A stretch of DNA of 64,000 nt from Streptomyces sp. NBC_00539 (GTDB taxonomy: Bacteria > Actinomycetota > Actinomycetes > Streptomycetales > Streptomycetaceae): positions 744,001 through 808,000 of the forward strand of contig NZ_CP107811.1 of NCBI RefSeq assembly GCF_036346105.1, in the 5' to 3' direction. This document shows, piece by piece, positions 49,841 through 57,870 of this stretch. Position numbers and translations under genes: made by a program. A model generated the notes under the pieces. It saw only the letters and a list, made by a program, of their open reading frames with translations, was not told the origin of the DNA and ran no database searches. The stretch's first letter is position 1; each line of letters begins with the position of its first letter.

Positions 49841-51091
49841 TCAGGCGCCCTCGGCCTCCTCGGCCACCGGGGCCATCGGGACCGCCGGGACCGCCGGGAC
49901 CGCCGGGACCGCCGGGACCGCCGGGACCGCCGGGACCGCCGGGACCGCCGGGACCGCCGGGACCGCCGGGACCGCGGGGGCCGCGGGGGCCGCGGGGGCC
50001 GCCGGGACCGCCGGGGGGCCGTACATCAGGGCCAGCCCGGCCAGTACGGAACCCGCGCCGGCGCACAGCACCGTCACGACGCCCGCCCAGGCGTGGGGGC
50101 CGCCCAGCGCCCCGGCCAAGGGGTCGAACACGGCAATGCCGCCGGCGAGATGGAGCGCGACCACCCCGAGCGCGGCGACCGCCGCCGCCCGCCACACCGC
50201 CGGGGTGTCCCGCACCGCCAGCAGCACGCCGAGCCCGAGGCAGAGCACCGCGACGACCGTCGCCAGATGGCCCACGGGGCCGGCGGCCGGCAGGGCGGCC
50301 GGGTCCCCGGGCAGGTGCACGACCCCGCACAGCAGCAGTGCGGCGGCCGCGGGCCAGCGCAGTACGTGGTGCAGGACGCCGGGCCGCGCCCGGGCGGGCT
50401 CTCGGCCGGGGGGCGGGGGCGGCTGCGGGGCCTGCTCCGAGCGGGGCGCGGTGTCCGGGTCCTCGGGGATTGCGGCACCGGGGCCGCCACCGCCCCCCTC
50501 CCCGCCGCTCTCGCCGTCCCCGCCGTCCCCGCCGCCCCCGGCCTTCTCGGCATGGGCGGTGGGGGCGGTGGGGGCGGTGGGGGGCTCGCCGGCGGCGGGT
50601 ACGTCCGCGGGGGGTCCGTGCGGCGAGGCGGCGGGTTCCGTCGGCCGGCCGGAGCCGCCGCCGAGGGTCCGGGCCAAGATCGCCACGTCCTCGACGGACC
50701 GGCCGAGGGCTGCCGCACGCAGCGCGATCCCCGCCTCGACCTCCCCGTCCGCAGGCTCGCCCAGCAGGGCGACCATGAGCCGGACGTCGTCGACGGAACG
50801 CGACACGGCGGCCGCGGCCACCGCCTCCTGTCCGGACCGGGACAGCAGACCCGTCTCCTTCAAGAGGCCCACCAGGGCCGTGACCTCCTCGACGGGCCGG
50901 CAGGTGGCCGCCGTGTCCAGCAGGGTCCGTACCGTCTCCGGTGACACTCCGGCCGACGCGACGGCCGCAGGAGGTCCGGGGCTGGCGGATCCTTCGGTCG
51001 GCTCGGAGTGGGCGTGGGCCCCGTCCCGGACGCTTTCGGGGTCGCCGTCGGGGTCCTCGTACCGGGCCGCGCGGAAGTTGAGGTCGTTCAT
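49841..51091 (-). CDS. Membrane protein with low-complexity AVP-repeat tail
   Basis: The 416-residue protein has a helical cytoplasmic part (about 1-150, [20 protein letters not shown] repeated in similar form three times, with [18 protein letters not shown] and [18 protein letters not shown]), a Gly/Glu/Pro linker, four membrane segments at about 245-365, and a C-terminal tail of Val-Pro-Ala repeats. The N-terminal (R)SV-D/E-DV repeats look like a helical repeat module for protein binding. ATG at 51091 (MNDLNFRA) is preferred over one at 51115. Function unknown. Tail length may vary, because the DNA is a 9-bp tandem array. Confidence 0.8.
   Translation of the reverse strand: MNDLNFRAARYEDPDGDPESVRDGAHAHSEPTEGSASPGPPAAVASAGVSPETVRTLLDTAATCRPVEEVTALVGLLKETGLLSRSGQEAVAAAAVSRSVDDVRLMVALLGEPADGEVEAGIALRAAALGRSVEDVAILARTLGGGSGRPTEPAASPHGPPADVPAAGEPPTAPTAPTAHAEKAGGGGDGGDGESGGEGGGGGPGAAIPEDPDTAPRSEQAPQPPPPPGREPARARPGVLHHVLRWPAAAALLLCGVVHLPGDPAALPAAGPVGHLATVVAVLCLGLGVLLAVRDTPAVWRAAAVAALGVVALHLAGGIAVFDPLAGALGGPHAWAGVVTVLCAGAGSVLAGLALMYGPPAVPAAPAAPAAPAVPAVPAVPAVPAVPAVPAVPAVPAVPAVPAVPMAPVAEEAEGA
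49878..49967. repeat. Ten copies of a 9-bp repeat, GGGACCGCC
   Basis: The array runs from 49878 in perfect 9-bp steps, with degenerate copies to about 50020. It encodes the Ala-Val-Pro tail of the membrane protein in frame. Confidence 0.93.
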
Positions 51092-51267
51092 GAAAGGCTC
51101 CGTTCGCCGACGCACGGGTCCGCACAGCGCGCATGGTGCGTCATGGGAAGAGCACGTTTAGTTGCATTGAGGGGCACGTGCGTGCACTGCGCCATTCGGG
51201 GCGGGCAAACGGGGGGTGGGCCGGCCCCTGGTGATTCCCCGGGCCGCCTCGGGGCAAGCGGTGTTGC

Positions 51268-51585
51268 ATGACTGTCTATCTCGTCACCATCCCCGGGACC
51301 CTGCTGACCGAGCTCACCCCCGAGGCGCGGACGCAGCTGGTGAGCGCGCTGCGGCCGGCGGATCCGCGGGGCACCGAGCTGGGGGTCGCGGAGGACCTGG
51401 ACATCCTGTCGTTCTACTCCGGCTCCTCCGCGTTCAGCCTCCACGTCGAGGTCGAGGCCTCCGACACCTCGTCGGCGGTGGACAAGGCCCGGGACCTGGC
51501 GTCGTCGGCGCTGCACGGCGCGGGACTGGATTCCGGTACCGCCCCGCTCGGGGACCCCGTGATCACGGGGATCGCCGGCGAGTAG
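51268..51585 (+). CDS. Hypothetical protein, 105 aa
   Basis: A small soluble protein with alternating strands and helices (MTVYLVTIPGTLLTELTPEA, DILSFYSGSSAFSLHVEVEA, AVDKARDLASSALHGAGL), a ferredoxin-like alpha-beta pattern. No signal peptide or known motif. The ATG at 51268 follows GGGGCAAG rather distantly. Function unknown. Confidence 0.65.
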   Translation: MTVYLVTIPGTLLTELTPEARTQLVSALRPADPRGTELGVAEDLDILSFYSGSSAFSLHVEVEASDTSSAVDKARDLASSALHGAGLDSGTAPLGDPVITGIAGE

Positions 51586-51690
51586 CCCACCTGCGGTGAC
51601 GGGGCCGGGGAAGGCTTCGAGATGCGTGCGCGCCGCGCGGCTGATTCCCTGGTTCCGCCCGCTCTCCACCACTGAGCCAAGGAGCAGATC

Positions 51691-51882
51691 ATGAGCGTTG
51701 CAGGCGGATCCGGTGGCCGGTCGCGGCAGTTGCGCGAGAAGGCCCAGGAGATGAGGACCGCGGCCGAGCGGTCCAGCGACCCCCAGGAACGCAAGCGGCT
51801 CGAGGACAAGGCCCGCCGGCTCCAGGAGCAGAGCGAGATGGAGAGCCGGATGATCGACGATCCGGGCATGGACCTGCGGTAG
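51691..51882 (+). CDS. Small helical protein, DUF6381-like
   Basis: This 63-residue product (SRQLREKAQEMRTAAERSS, DPQERKRLEDKARRLQEQSE) is almost wholly an amphipathic charged helix and looks like a Streptomyces family of small coiled-coil proteins (DUF6381). ATG at 51691 follows AAGGAGCAGATC. It precedes the DinB-like gene by 16 bp, probably in one transcript. Role unknown. Confidence 0.78.
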   Translation: MSVAGGSGGRSRQLREKAQEMRTAAERSSDPQERKRLEDKARRLQEQSEMESRMIDDPGMDLR

Positions 51883-51898
51883 CGGGACCGGCTGCGCC

Positions 51899-52408
51899 GT
51901 GAAGGCCACGGAGGTCTTGGCCGACGCCTACGGGCGTGTCCGCGAGGTGGTGCACGAGGTGCTGGACGGGCTCTCGGCCGAGGAGCTCAACGCGCGCGTC
52001 GACCCGGCGGCGAACTCCGTCGCGTGGCTGGTCTGGCACCTGACCCGGGTGCAGGACGACCACGTGGCGGACGCCGCCGGGCTGGAGCAGGTGTGGCATG
52101 CCGGGGGCTGGTCGGAGCGGTTCGGCCTGCCCCTGCCGGCCGACGCCACCGGCTACGGGCACACGGCGCGGGAGGCCGGGAAGGTCCGCGTCGAGTCGGG
52201 CGAGCTGCTGCTCGGCTACTTCGACGCGGTGCACGAGCAGACCCTGCGGTTCGTGCGGGGTCTGGGCGCCGCCGACCTGGGCCGGGTGGTGGACGAGCGC
52301 TGGGATCCGCCGGTCACGCTGGGAGTGCGCCTGGTGAGCGTGCTGACGGACGACCTCCAGCACGCCGGCCAGGCCGCTTTCGCCCGCGGGGTGCTGGAGC
52401 GCCGGTAG
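51899..52408 (+). CDS. DinB-like (DUF664) protein
   Basis: The 169-residue four-helix bundle has VAWLVWHLTRVQDDHVADAA near the middle and VSVLTDDLQHAGQAAFARG near the C-terminus, with His/Asp residues placed as in DinB/MDMPI metal sites. Such actinobacterial proteins are thiol (mycothiol)-dependent S-transferases in some cases. The GTG start at 51899 is 16 bp after the small-helix gene. Confidence 0.85.
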   Translation: MKATEVLADAYGRVREVVHEVLDGLSAEELNARVDPAANSVAWLVWHLTRVQDDHVADAAGLEQVWHAGGWSERFGLPLPADATGYGHTAREAGKVRVESGELLLGYFDAVHEQTLRFVRGLGAADLGRVVDERWDPPVTLGVRLVSVLTDDLQHAGQAAFARGVLERR

Positions 52409-52442
52409 CGCTGCCCGGAGCCGCCGTCCGGCCCTCGCGGCC

Positions 52443-52498
52443 GGGCGGCGCGCCGTGTTCGGGCGGCGGGCGGCGGGCGGCGCGCCGTGTTCGGGCGG
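52443..52498. repeat. Two 24-bp direct repeats
   Basis: Identical 24-bp units at 52443-52466 and 52475-52498 start with GGGCGGCGCGCCGTGTTCGG and are separated by 8 bp of GGC repeats. They lie in the gap between the DinB-like and serine-hydrolase genes, along with further partial copies. Confidence 0.85.
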
Positions 52499-52663
52499 GC
52501 GGCGTTCGGGCGGCGGGGGTGGCCGCCGCACGGCCTTCGCCGGGGCACCGTCGGATCCGGGGGCGCCGGAGCGATGAATCCGGGGCGCCCCGGGAGTCTT
52601 GACTGCCGAGGCCGGTACACCGCCGGCCGCACACCCGTTACGGCCATCGGGAGAGGTGGGGTC

Positions 52664-53812
52664 ATGACCAGCCTGCGCGAGATCCTGGCATCGCACGTGG
52701 ACAGCGGCTACCTGGCGGGGGCGGTGGGCCTGGTGGCCCGCGGTGACCGGGTCGAGGTGGCGGCGGTCGGCTCGGCCGGGATCGGCGGCCTTCCCCCCGT
52801 GGCCCGGGACACGATCTTCCGCGTGGCCTCGCTGACGAAGCCGGTCACGGCAGCTGCGGCGATGACACTGATCGAGGAGGGGCGGCTCGCCCTCGACGAA
52901 CCGGTCCGCGACCTGCTCCCGGAACTCGCCTCGCCCGTGGTCGTCCGTACGCCGTCGAGCCCGCTGGACGACGTGGTGCCCGCCGAGCGGCCCATCACCG
53001 TGGAGCACCTGCTGACCTTCCGGGCCGGGTACGGCTTCCCCGCGGACTTCTCACTGCCCGCCGCACAGGCGCTGTTCACCGAGCTCAAGCAGGGCCCCCC
53101 GCAGCCCCAGCTGACCGCGGAACCGGACGCGTGGATGAAGACGCTGGCCCGGATCCCGCTGCTGTACCAGCCGGGCGAGGCGTGGCTCTACAACGCGTGC
53201 TCCGACATCCTGGGCGTCCTGATCGCCCGCGTCTCGGGGCAGCCGCTGCCCGAGTTCCTCGCGGAGCGGATCTTCGAGCCGCTCGGCATGCGGGACACGG
53301 GCTTCGCCGTTCCGGCGGCCGATCTGGGCCGCTTCACCGACTACTACCGGGCCGGCGGCGAGGGCGCCCTGGAACTGGTCGACGCCCCCGACGGGCAGTG
53401 GAGCCGGATGCCGGCCTTCCCGTCCGCGGCGGGCGGGCTGGTCTCGACGGCGGATGACCTGTACGCCTTCGGCCGGATGCTGCTCGCCGGCGGGACCGTC
53501 GACGGACGGCGGCTGCTCCGCGCCGAGTCGGTCCGGCAGATGACCACCGACCGGCTGACCCCGGCCCAGCGGGCCGGGGGCGCGCTCTTCCTGGAGGGGC
53601 AGGGCTGGGGGTTCGGCGGCAGTGTGGACGTCGCACGCCTGAACCCCTGGAACGAGCCGGGGCGTTACGGCTGGATCGGCGGTACCGGGACGGCGTCGCA
53701 CATCGTCCCGGCCACCGGCACCGTCACCGTTCTGCTCACCCAGCGCGAACTGAGCGGCCCGGCCTCGCCCGCCCACATGCAGGAGTTCTGGCGGTACGCG
53801 GCCGGGTCCTGA
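52664..53812 (+). CDS. Serine hydrolase of the class C beta-lactamase/DD-peptidase family
   Basis: The 382-residue enzyme has the nucleophile motif FRVASLTKPVTAAAA (SxxK), the YxN motif WLYNACSDILG and a C-terminal GWIGGTGTASH in place of KTG. There is no signal peptide, so it is probably a cytoplasmic esterase or peptidase of the EstB/AmpC-like type rather than a secreted beta-lactamase. ATG at 52664 follows GGGAGAGGTGGG. Single gene. Confidence 0.92.
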   Translation: MTSLREILASHVDSGYLAGAVGLVARGDRVEVAAVGSAGIGGLPPVARDTIFRVASLTKPVTAAAAMTLIEEGRLALDEPVRDLLPELASPVVVRTPSSPLDDVVPAERPITVEHLLTFRAGYGFPADFSLPAAQALFTELKQGPPQPQLTAEPDAWMKTLARIPLLYQPGEAWLYNACSDILGVLIARVSGQPLPEFLAERIFEPLGMRDTGFAVPAADLGRFTDYYRAGGEGALELVDAPDGQWSRMPAFPSAAGGLVSTADDLYAFGRMLLAGGTVDGRRLLRAESVRQMTTDRLTPAQRAGGALFLEGQGWGFGGSVDVARLNPWNEPGRYGWIGGTGTASHIVPATGTVTVLLTQRELSGPASPAHMQEFWRYAAGS

Positions 53813-53881
53813 CCCGGGCCGCGGCCCACGATCCGGTGGCGCCCGGCCGGTGGTGAGCGGTCAGAGGTCAGCGCTCAGCAG

Positions 53882-55234
53882 TCAGCGGCGCACGCTCCAG
53901 CCCACGGTGGTGCGCATGCTCGCGGCGATCTTCGGGTCGCGTACCGAGGGGGTCCGGTCCTCGGCCGTGACCGTCAGCTTGTGGGTCCGCCCTCCGGAGA
54001 GGGACAGCTCCCCCACCCGTACGTCGCTGCGCCCTGCGAATCGTTTCAGCTCGTGCCCGTCCAGGTACCAGCGCACCACGAGCTGTCGGCCGTCGGCGCT
54101 CGCGAGACGGAGGACGGAGACCTTCGCCCGGTCCCGCGTGCGCAGGGTGCGGTCGGTCGGGGTCAGTGCGGTGACGGTGTGGGCGTGCCGGTGGAAGCCC
54201 GCGATCATCGCCTCGACGCCGGGGAGGCTGAACGGCTTGCCGAGCACCCGCATGATGGAGTTGTCGGTCGGCCGGTTGAGGCCGGTGACGAAGTAGCCGC
54301 CGCCTTCGTACGCGCCCACGGTGCCGCCGTCCGGGGACTGTTCGCCGAGCCAGCGGTACCACTTGGACCGGGTGTCGCGCATGCCGTCGGCGGTGAGGGT
54401 GGAGGTGTTGGACTCGGCGGGCTCGGGGCCGGTGTAGTGCTCGTAGCCGGGGGTGCCCGGATAGAAGTACTCGTCGGCGAGCTTGCCCAGCGAGTGGCCG
54501 GTCTCGTGGATGGCGACCTGGCCGGACTTGGCGTTCCCGGCGGAGGCGGTGGAGATCCCCTCGTAGCCGAGGGTGGGGCTGGGCTCGTTGTAACCGGCCC
54601 CGCCGTACTTGGTGCTGTTGGACAGGACGATCACCAGGTCGGCGGCGGGCGCCTTCGCCACGTACGCGTCCACCTTCGGCTGGTCCACGCACAGCAGCCG
54701 CTCGATGTCCTCGCACCAGAAGTAGGAGCCGAGCGCGGTGTCCCGGGTGGTGGCCCGGTCCGGGTCTCCGGAGATGCCGGACTCGCGGGAGACGGCGTCG
54801 ACCGTCCAGACGTTGAACAGGTTGCGGTAGGTCGCGTACGGCTCCACGGCCGTGACCTCGGCCCACTTCTGCCGGGCGTCGTCGTGGAACTTCCCCAGTT
54901 CGGCCGCGGTGTAGCCGTCACCGATGACGACGACGTCGAGGCGGTCCGCGGTGGGCCCGTTGTCGACCGTCTTGGTGACCTCGCCGTCCGCCTCGCGCTC
55001 GGCGGGGGAGAGGCCGGTCGGCGCCTTGTCGCGGCCGGCGGCCGGCACGCGGACGTTTCCGGAACCGGCTTCGCCGCCCTGTTCGGGCCCGGGTATCTCG
55101 ACCTGTACCCCGTGCGGTGCGGCCGGGCCGGGTGGCGGGGCGGCCGCCCCGGCAGGTACGGCGGCCAGGAGCACTGCGCCCGCGCCGAGGGCGGCGACGG
55201 CCAGACGGACGGTCGAGCGGATGGGTGACCCCAT
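53882..55234 (-). CDS. Secreted M64-family metallopeptidase
   Basis: The 450-residue preprotein has a signal peptide (VRLAVAALGAGAVLLAAVPA) and the zinc site AIHETGHSLGKLADEY (H243, E244, H247), an HExxHxxG...DE pattern of the M64 (IgA peptidase) family. The domain begins at LDVVVIGDGYTAAELGKFH, as in that family. A C-terminal beta-sandwich domain follows. The ATG follows CGGGGAGGGACTTC. An AT-rich region upstream (55250-55305) with TTAAGC repeats probably holds the promoter. The substrate is unknown. Confidence 0.92.
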   Translation of the reverse strand: MGSPIRSTVRLAVAALGAGAVLLAAVPAGAAAPPPGPAAPHGVQVEIPGPEQGGEAGSGNVRVPAAGRDKAPTGLSPAEREADGEVTKTVDNGPTADRLDVVVIGDGYTAAELGKFHDDARQKWAEVTAVEPYATYRNLFNVWTVDAVSRESGISGDPDRATTRDTALGSYFWCEDIERLLCVDQPKVDAYVAKAPAADLVIVLSNSTKYGGAGYNEPSPTLGYEGISTASAGNAKSGQVAIHETGHSLGKLADEYFYPGTPGYEHYTGPEPAESNTSTLTADGMRDTRSKWYRWLGEQSPDGGTVGAYEGGGYFVTGLNRPTDNSIMRVLGKPFSLPGVEAMIAGFHRHAHTVTALTPTDRTLRTRDRAKVSVLRLASADGRQLVVRWYLDGHELKRFAGRSDVRVGELSLSGGRTHKLTVTAEDRTPSVRDPKIAASMRTTVGWSVRR

Positions 55235-55371
55235 GAAGTCCCTCCCCGAGGAACATAAACAATAAGATAAGCAGGCTTAACTGGGTGCTTAAGTTAGGGG
55301 CGCGTACAGGACGCGCGCAATGGGCATCTCCCGCTGAATACTGGGGATTTCACGTGACCCGAGGGGACTTC

Positions 55372-56730
55372 ATGGACGAACCGGCTGAAATCGGACGCCG
55401 GGTACAGCGCCTGCGTGCCGAACGCTCACTGACCCAGCGGCAGTTGGCGGAGCCGGTGTACACGCCGGCCTACATCTCCACCCTTGAGTCGGGCCGGGTC
55501 CGCCCCTCCGAAGCCGCCCTGCGCTTCCTCGCCGACCGCCTCGGCACCTCCTACGAGGAACTGGCCACGGGCCGCCCCGCCCATCTGGCCACCGAGCTGC
55601 GCCTCGCGCTGACCGACGCCCAGCGGGCGCTGGCCACGGGCGCCGCCGACGAGGCCGCCGTCCTCTTCCGCAGGCTCCTCACCGACGCCGAACAGCTCGG
55701 CCTGGACCCCGAACGGGCGGAGGCGCTGCTGGGGCTGGGCGACTGCTGCCTGGAGGGCGGGGAACTCGCCGACGCCATACGTCACTTCGAGGAGGCGGAA
55801 CGGCTGCTGGCGCACGAGCCGCTCCCCCGTCGTGCCCGCGCCGTCCGCGGCCGGGCCGTGGCCCACCTGCTCGCCGGGGAACTGCGCTATGCGTGCTACC
55901 TCCTGGAATCGGCCATCGACGAGCTGAACGCGAGCGGGCTGGGCGACCCCGAGGCGCTGGTCCTGCTCTACGCCGCGGCGATCGGTCCGTACATGGACAT
56001 GGGGGCCCACGCCCGTGCGGCCCACGCCGCCGAACTGGCCCTGGCGCTCGCCGGGCAGGTGCAGGACCCGGCGCTGGTCGCGGGCATGCACCGGCAGGTC
56101 GCGCGCACCTTCCTCGCGGAGGGGCGGATGGCCGACGCAGACGCCTCCCTCGCCAAGGCCCAGGCGGTCTACCGGCAGTTGAGGCTGCGCACCGACCTGG
56201 CGCACTGCCACTGGATGCGCGGCTACGTCCAGGCTCAGCGGGGCGAGCTGACCGCCGCCGAAGCGGAGTTGCGCACCGCCCGGGACATGCTCGCCGCCAA
56301 GCGGGCGGCGCTGTACACCGCCCAGGTGGAGGTCGAGCTGGCCGACGTACTGCGCCGGCTGGGCCGGTACGACGAGGCCACCGTGCTGCTGTCGGCGCTC
56401 CTGGAACTGGGTGAGCACCACGGCGCCGTGCACGCGGGCGGAGCCCACCGGCTGCTCGGTCTGATCGCCGAGGAGCGGGGTGACGCCGAGGCCGCGGAGG
56501 AGCACTACGTACGGGCGCTGTCGCTGCTGGAGCGCAGTGGGGCCAGCGGTGATCTCGCGGACCTGTGCCGGCTCCTGGGAGACCTGCTGCGCCGCTGCGG
56601 CCGCACGGAGGCCGCCTTGGACGCGTACCGCACGGGCCTCGGGCACCGGGCGGTCCCGGGCACCACGACGCTGGGCCCCGCACCGGCGGCTCCGGCGGGG
56701 ACCCCTGCCGCTCCCCCGGAAGCGGGCTGA
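55372..56730 (+). CDS. XRE-family regulator with TPR domain
   Basis: The 452-residue protein has an N-terminal Xre helix-turn-helix (EIGRRVQRLRAERSLTQRQL, YTPAYISTLESGRVRPSEAA) followed by about eight TPR-like repeats (residues 90-420). It looks like peptide- or metabolite-responsive regulators of secondary metabolism and development in streptomycetes. ATG at 55372 follows GAGGGGAC; a GTG at 55354 is also in frame. It is divergent from the M64 peptidase, which may be its target. Confidence 0.9.
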   Translation: MDEPAEIGRRVQRLRAERSLTQRQLAEPVYTPAYISTLESGRVRPSEAALRFLADRLGTSYEELATGRPAHLATELRLALTDAQRALATGAADEAAVLFRRLLTDAEQLGLDPERAEALLGLGDCCLEGGELADAIRHFEEAERLLAHEPLPRRARAVRGRAVAHLLAGELRYACYLLESAIDELNASGLGDPEALVLLYAAAIGPYMDMGAHARAAHAAELALALAGQVQDPALVAGMHRQVARTFLAEGRMADADASLAKAQAVYRQLRLRTDLAHCHWMRGYVQAQRGELTAAEAELRTARDMLAAKRAALYTAQVEVELADVLRRLGRYDEATVLLSALLELGEHHGAVHAGGAHRLLGLIAEERGDAEAAEEHYVRALSLLERSGASGDLADLCRLLGDLLRRCGRTEAALDAYRTGLGHRAVPGTTTLGPAPAAPAGTPAAPPEAG

Positions 56731-56750
56731 GGCGGCGGCCCCCGGGGCCC

Positions 56751-57680
56751 TCACGCACCGCGGGGGCCCTGCGTGTGCCGGGCCGCGCGGGCGGTGCAGG
56801 AGCGGGCGACCTCGTCGGCGAAGAGGCGGGCCGGCGGGGGCAGGGCGCTCCAGCGGCGGACGGCCCAGCCCACCGCGAGGGGTGGCAGGGCGGGGACGGG
56901 CAGCAGCCTGAGCGGTCCGTCGCATCCGGGGACCCGCCAGCCGGGCAGGGCCGGCACCAGGGCGTGGCCGAGCCCGAGTTCGGCCAGCAGCAGGGCGGTG
57001 TCCCAGTCGGCCACGCTGGTGTCGGAGCGGCTGATCCGGACACCGCGGGCGGCGAGGGCGGCGTCGAGGTGGGCGCGGGAGGCGGAGTTCTCGGGGAGCC
57101 TGATGTGCCGGATGCCGCTGAGCTCCGCGGGTTCGAGGCGGGCCCGGGTGGCGAGGGGGTCGTCGGCGCCGACGGCGAGGACCCAGGGCAGGTGCATGAC
57201 GGGGCGCTGCTCGATGCCGCGGACTTGGTCGCCGATGGTGATCCAGGCGAGGTCGAGGTCGTCGGCGGCGAGGGCGGCGAAGCAGCTGCGGCTGGAGTTC
57301 TCGGTCTGGAACTCCAGGCTCACGTCGGGGTGGCGGCGGCGGAAGGTGACGACGGCCTCGGACATGAAGTGCCGCACGGTGGTGGCGCCGGTGGTGACGC
57401 GCACCGATCCGGCGTCCCCGTGGACGAGGTCCTCGAGGCGGCGCAGGGCGCCGTCGAGACCGGCCATGCCGTCGGCGGCGGCCGTGAGCAGGATGCGGCC
57501 GGCCTCGGTGGGGACCACTCCGCGGGCATGGCGTTCCAGGAGGGCGACGCCGGTCTCCTTCTCCAGGCGTCGGACGTGCTGGCTGACGGCCGGCTGGGTC
57601 CGGCCGAGGTCGCGGGCGACGGCGCTGAGGCTGCCGGTGCGGCACACGGCGACGAAGACGCGGAGGTCGTCGAGGGTCAT
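56751..57680 (-). CDS. LysR-family transcriptional regulator
   Basis: The 309-residue regulator has the LysR DNA-binding domain (MTLDDLRVFVAVCRTGSLSA, TQPAVSQHVRRLEKETGVAL) and a periplasmic-binding-like effector domain (GSVRVTTGATTVRHFMSEAV). It is convergent with the XRE-TPR gene, 20 bp away, and co-directional with the GH31 gene downstream of its promoter region. Target and ligand are not evident. Confidence 0.93.
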   Translation of the reverse strand: MTLDDLRVFVAVCRTGSLSAVARDLGRTQPAVSQHVRRLEKETGVALLERHARGVVPTEAGRILLTAAADGMAGLDGALRRLEDLVHGDAGSVRVTTGATTVRHFMSEAVVTFRRRHPDVSLEFQTENSSRSCFAALAADDLDLAWITIGDQVRGIEQRPVMHLPWVLAVGADDPLATRARLEPAELSGIRHIRLPENSASRAHLDAALAARGVRISRSDTSVADWDTALLLAELGLGHALVPALPGWRVPGCDGPLRLLPVPALPPLAVGWAVRRWSALPPPARLFADEVARSCTARAARHTQGPRGA

Positions 57681-57773
57681 GAGGGCCAAGCTACAGCTTG
57701 GGTCCGAGCACGAAATACCGGGATTGACTTGGGGTTTGGGCTCCGTGAGGATCGAGGCAGGGCCCGGGCGGCA

Positions 57774-57828
57774 ACCCGGCCCCGCGCCCGCCACGGAGTC
57801 CGGACTCCAGGCGGGCGCGGGGCCGGGT
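57774..57828. terminator. Terminator of the GH31 gene
   Basis: A perfect 19-bp stem (57774-57792 with 57810-57828) has a loop that contains the dyad GAGTCCGGACTC. It lies 42 bp after the GH31 stop on the minus strand. Confidence 0.88.
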
Positions 57829-57870
57829 GTCGACCCACAAGGCCCACAAGGCCCGTAAGGGCCTACGGGC

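Noticed and set aside
51268-52408. A toxin-antitoxin or phage-defence cassette of small genes
   Set aside because: The three small genes have ordinary spacing and codon use, and none has a nuclease, acetyltransferase-toxin or antitoxin DNA-binding motif.
52664-53812. Antibiotic-resistance beta-lactamase
   Set aside because: It has SxxK and YxN motifs but no signal peptide and no KTG. Cytoplasmic location makes a resistance role unlikely.
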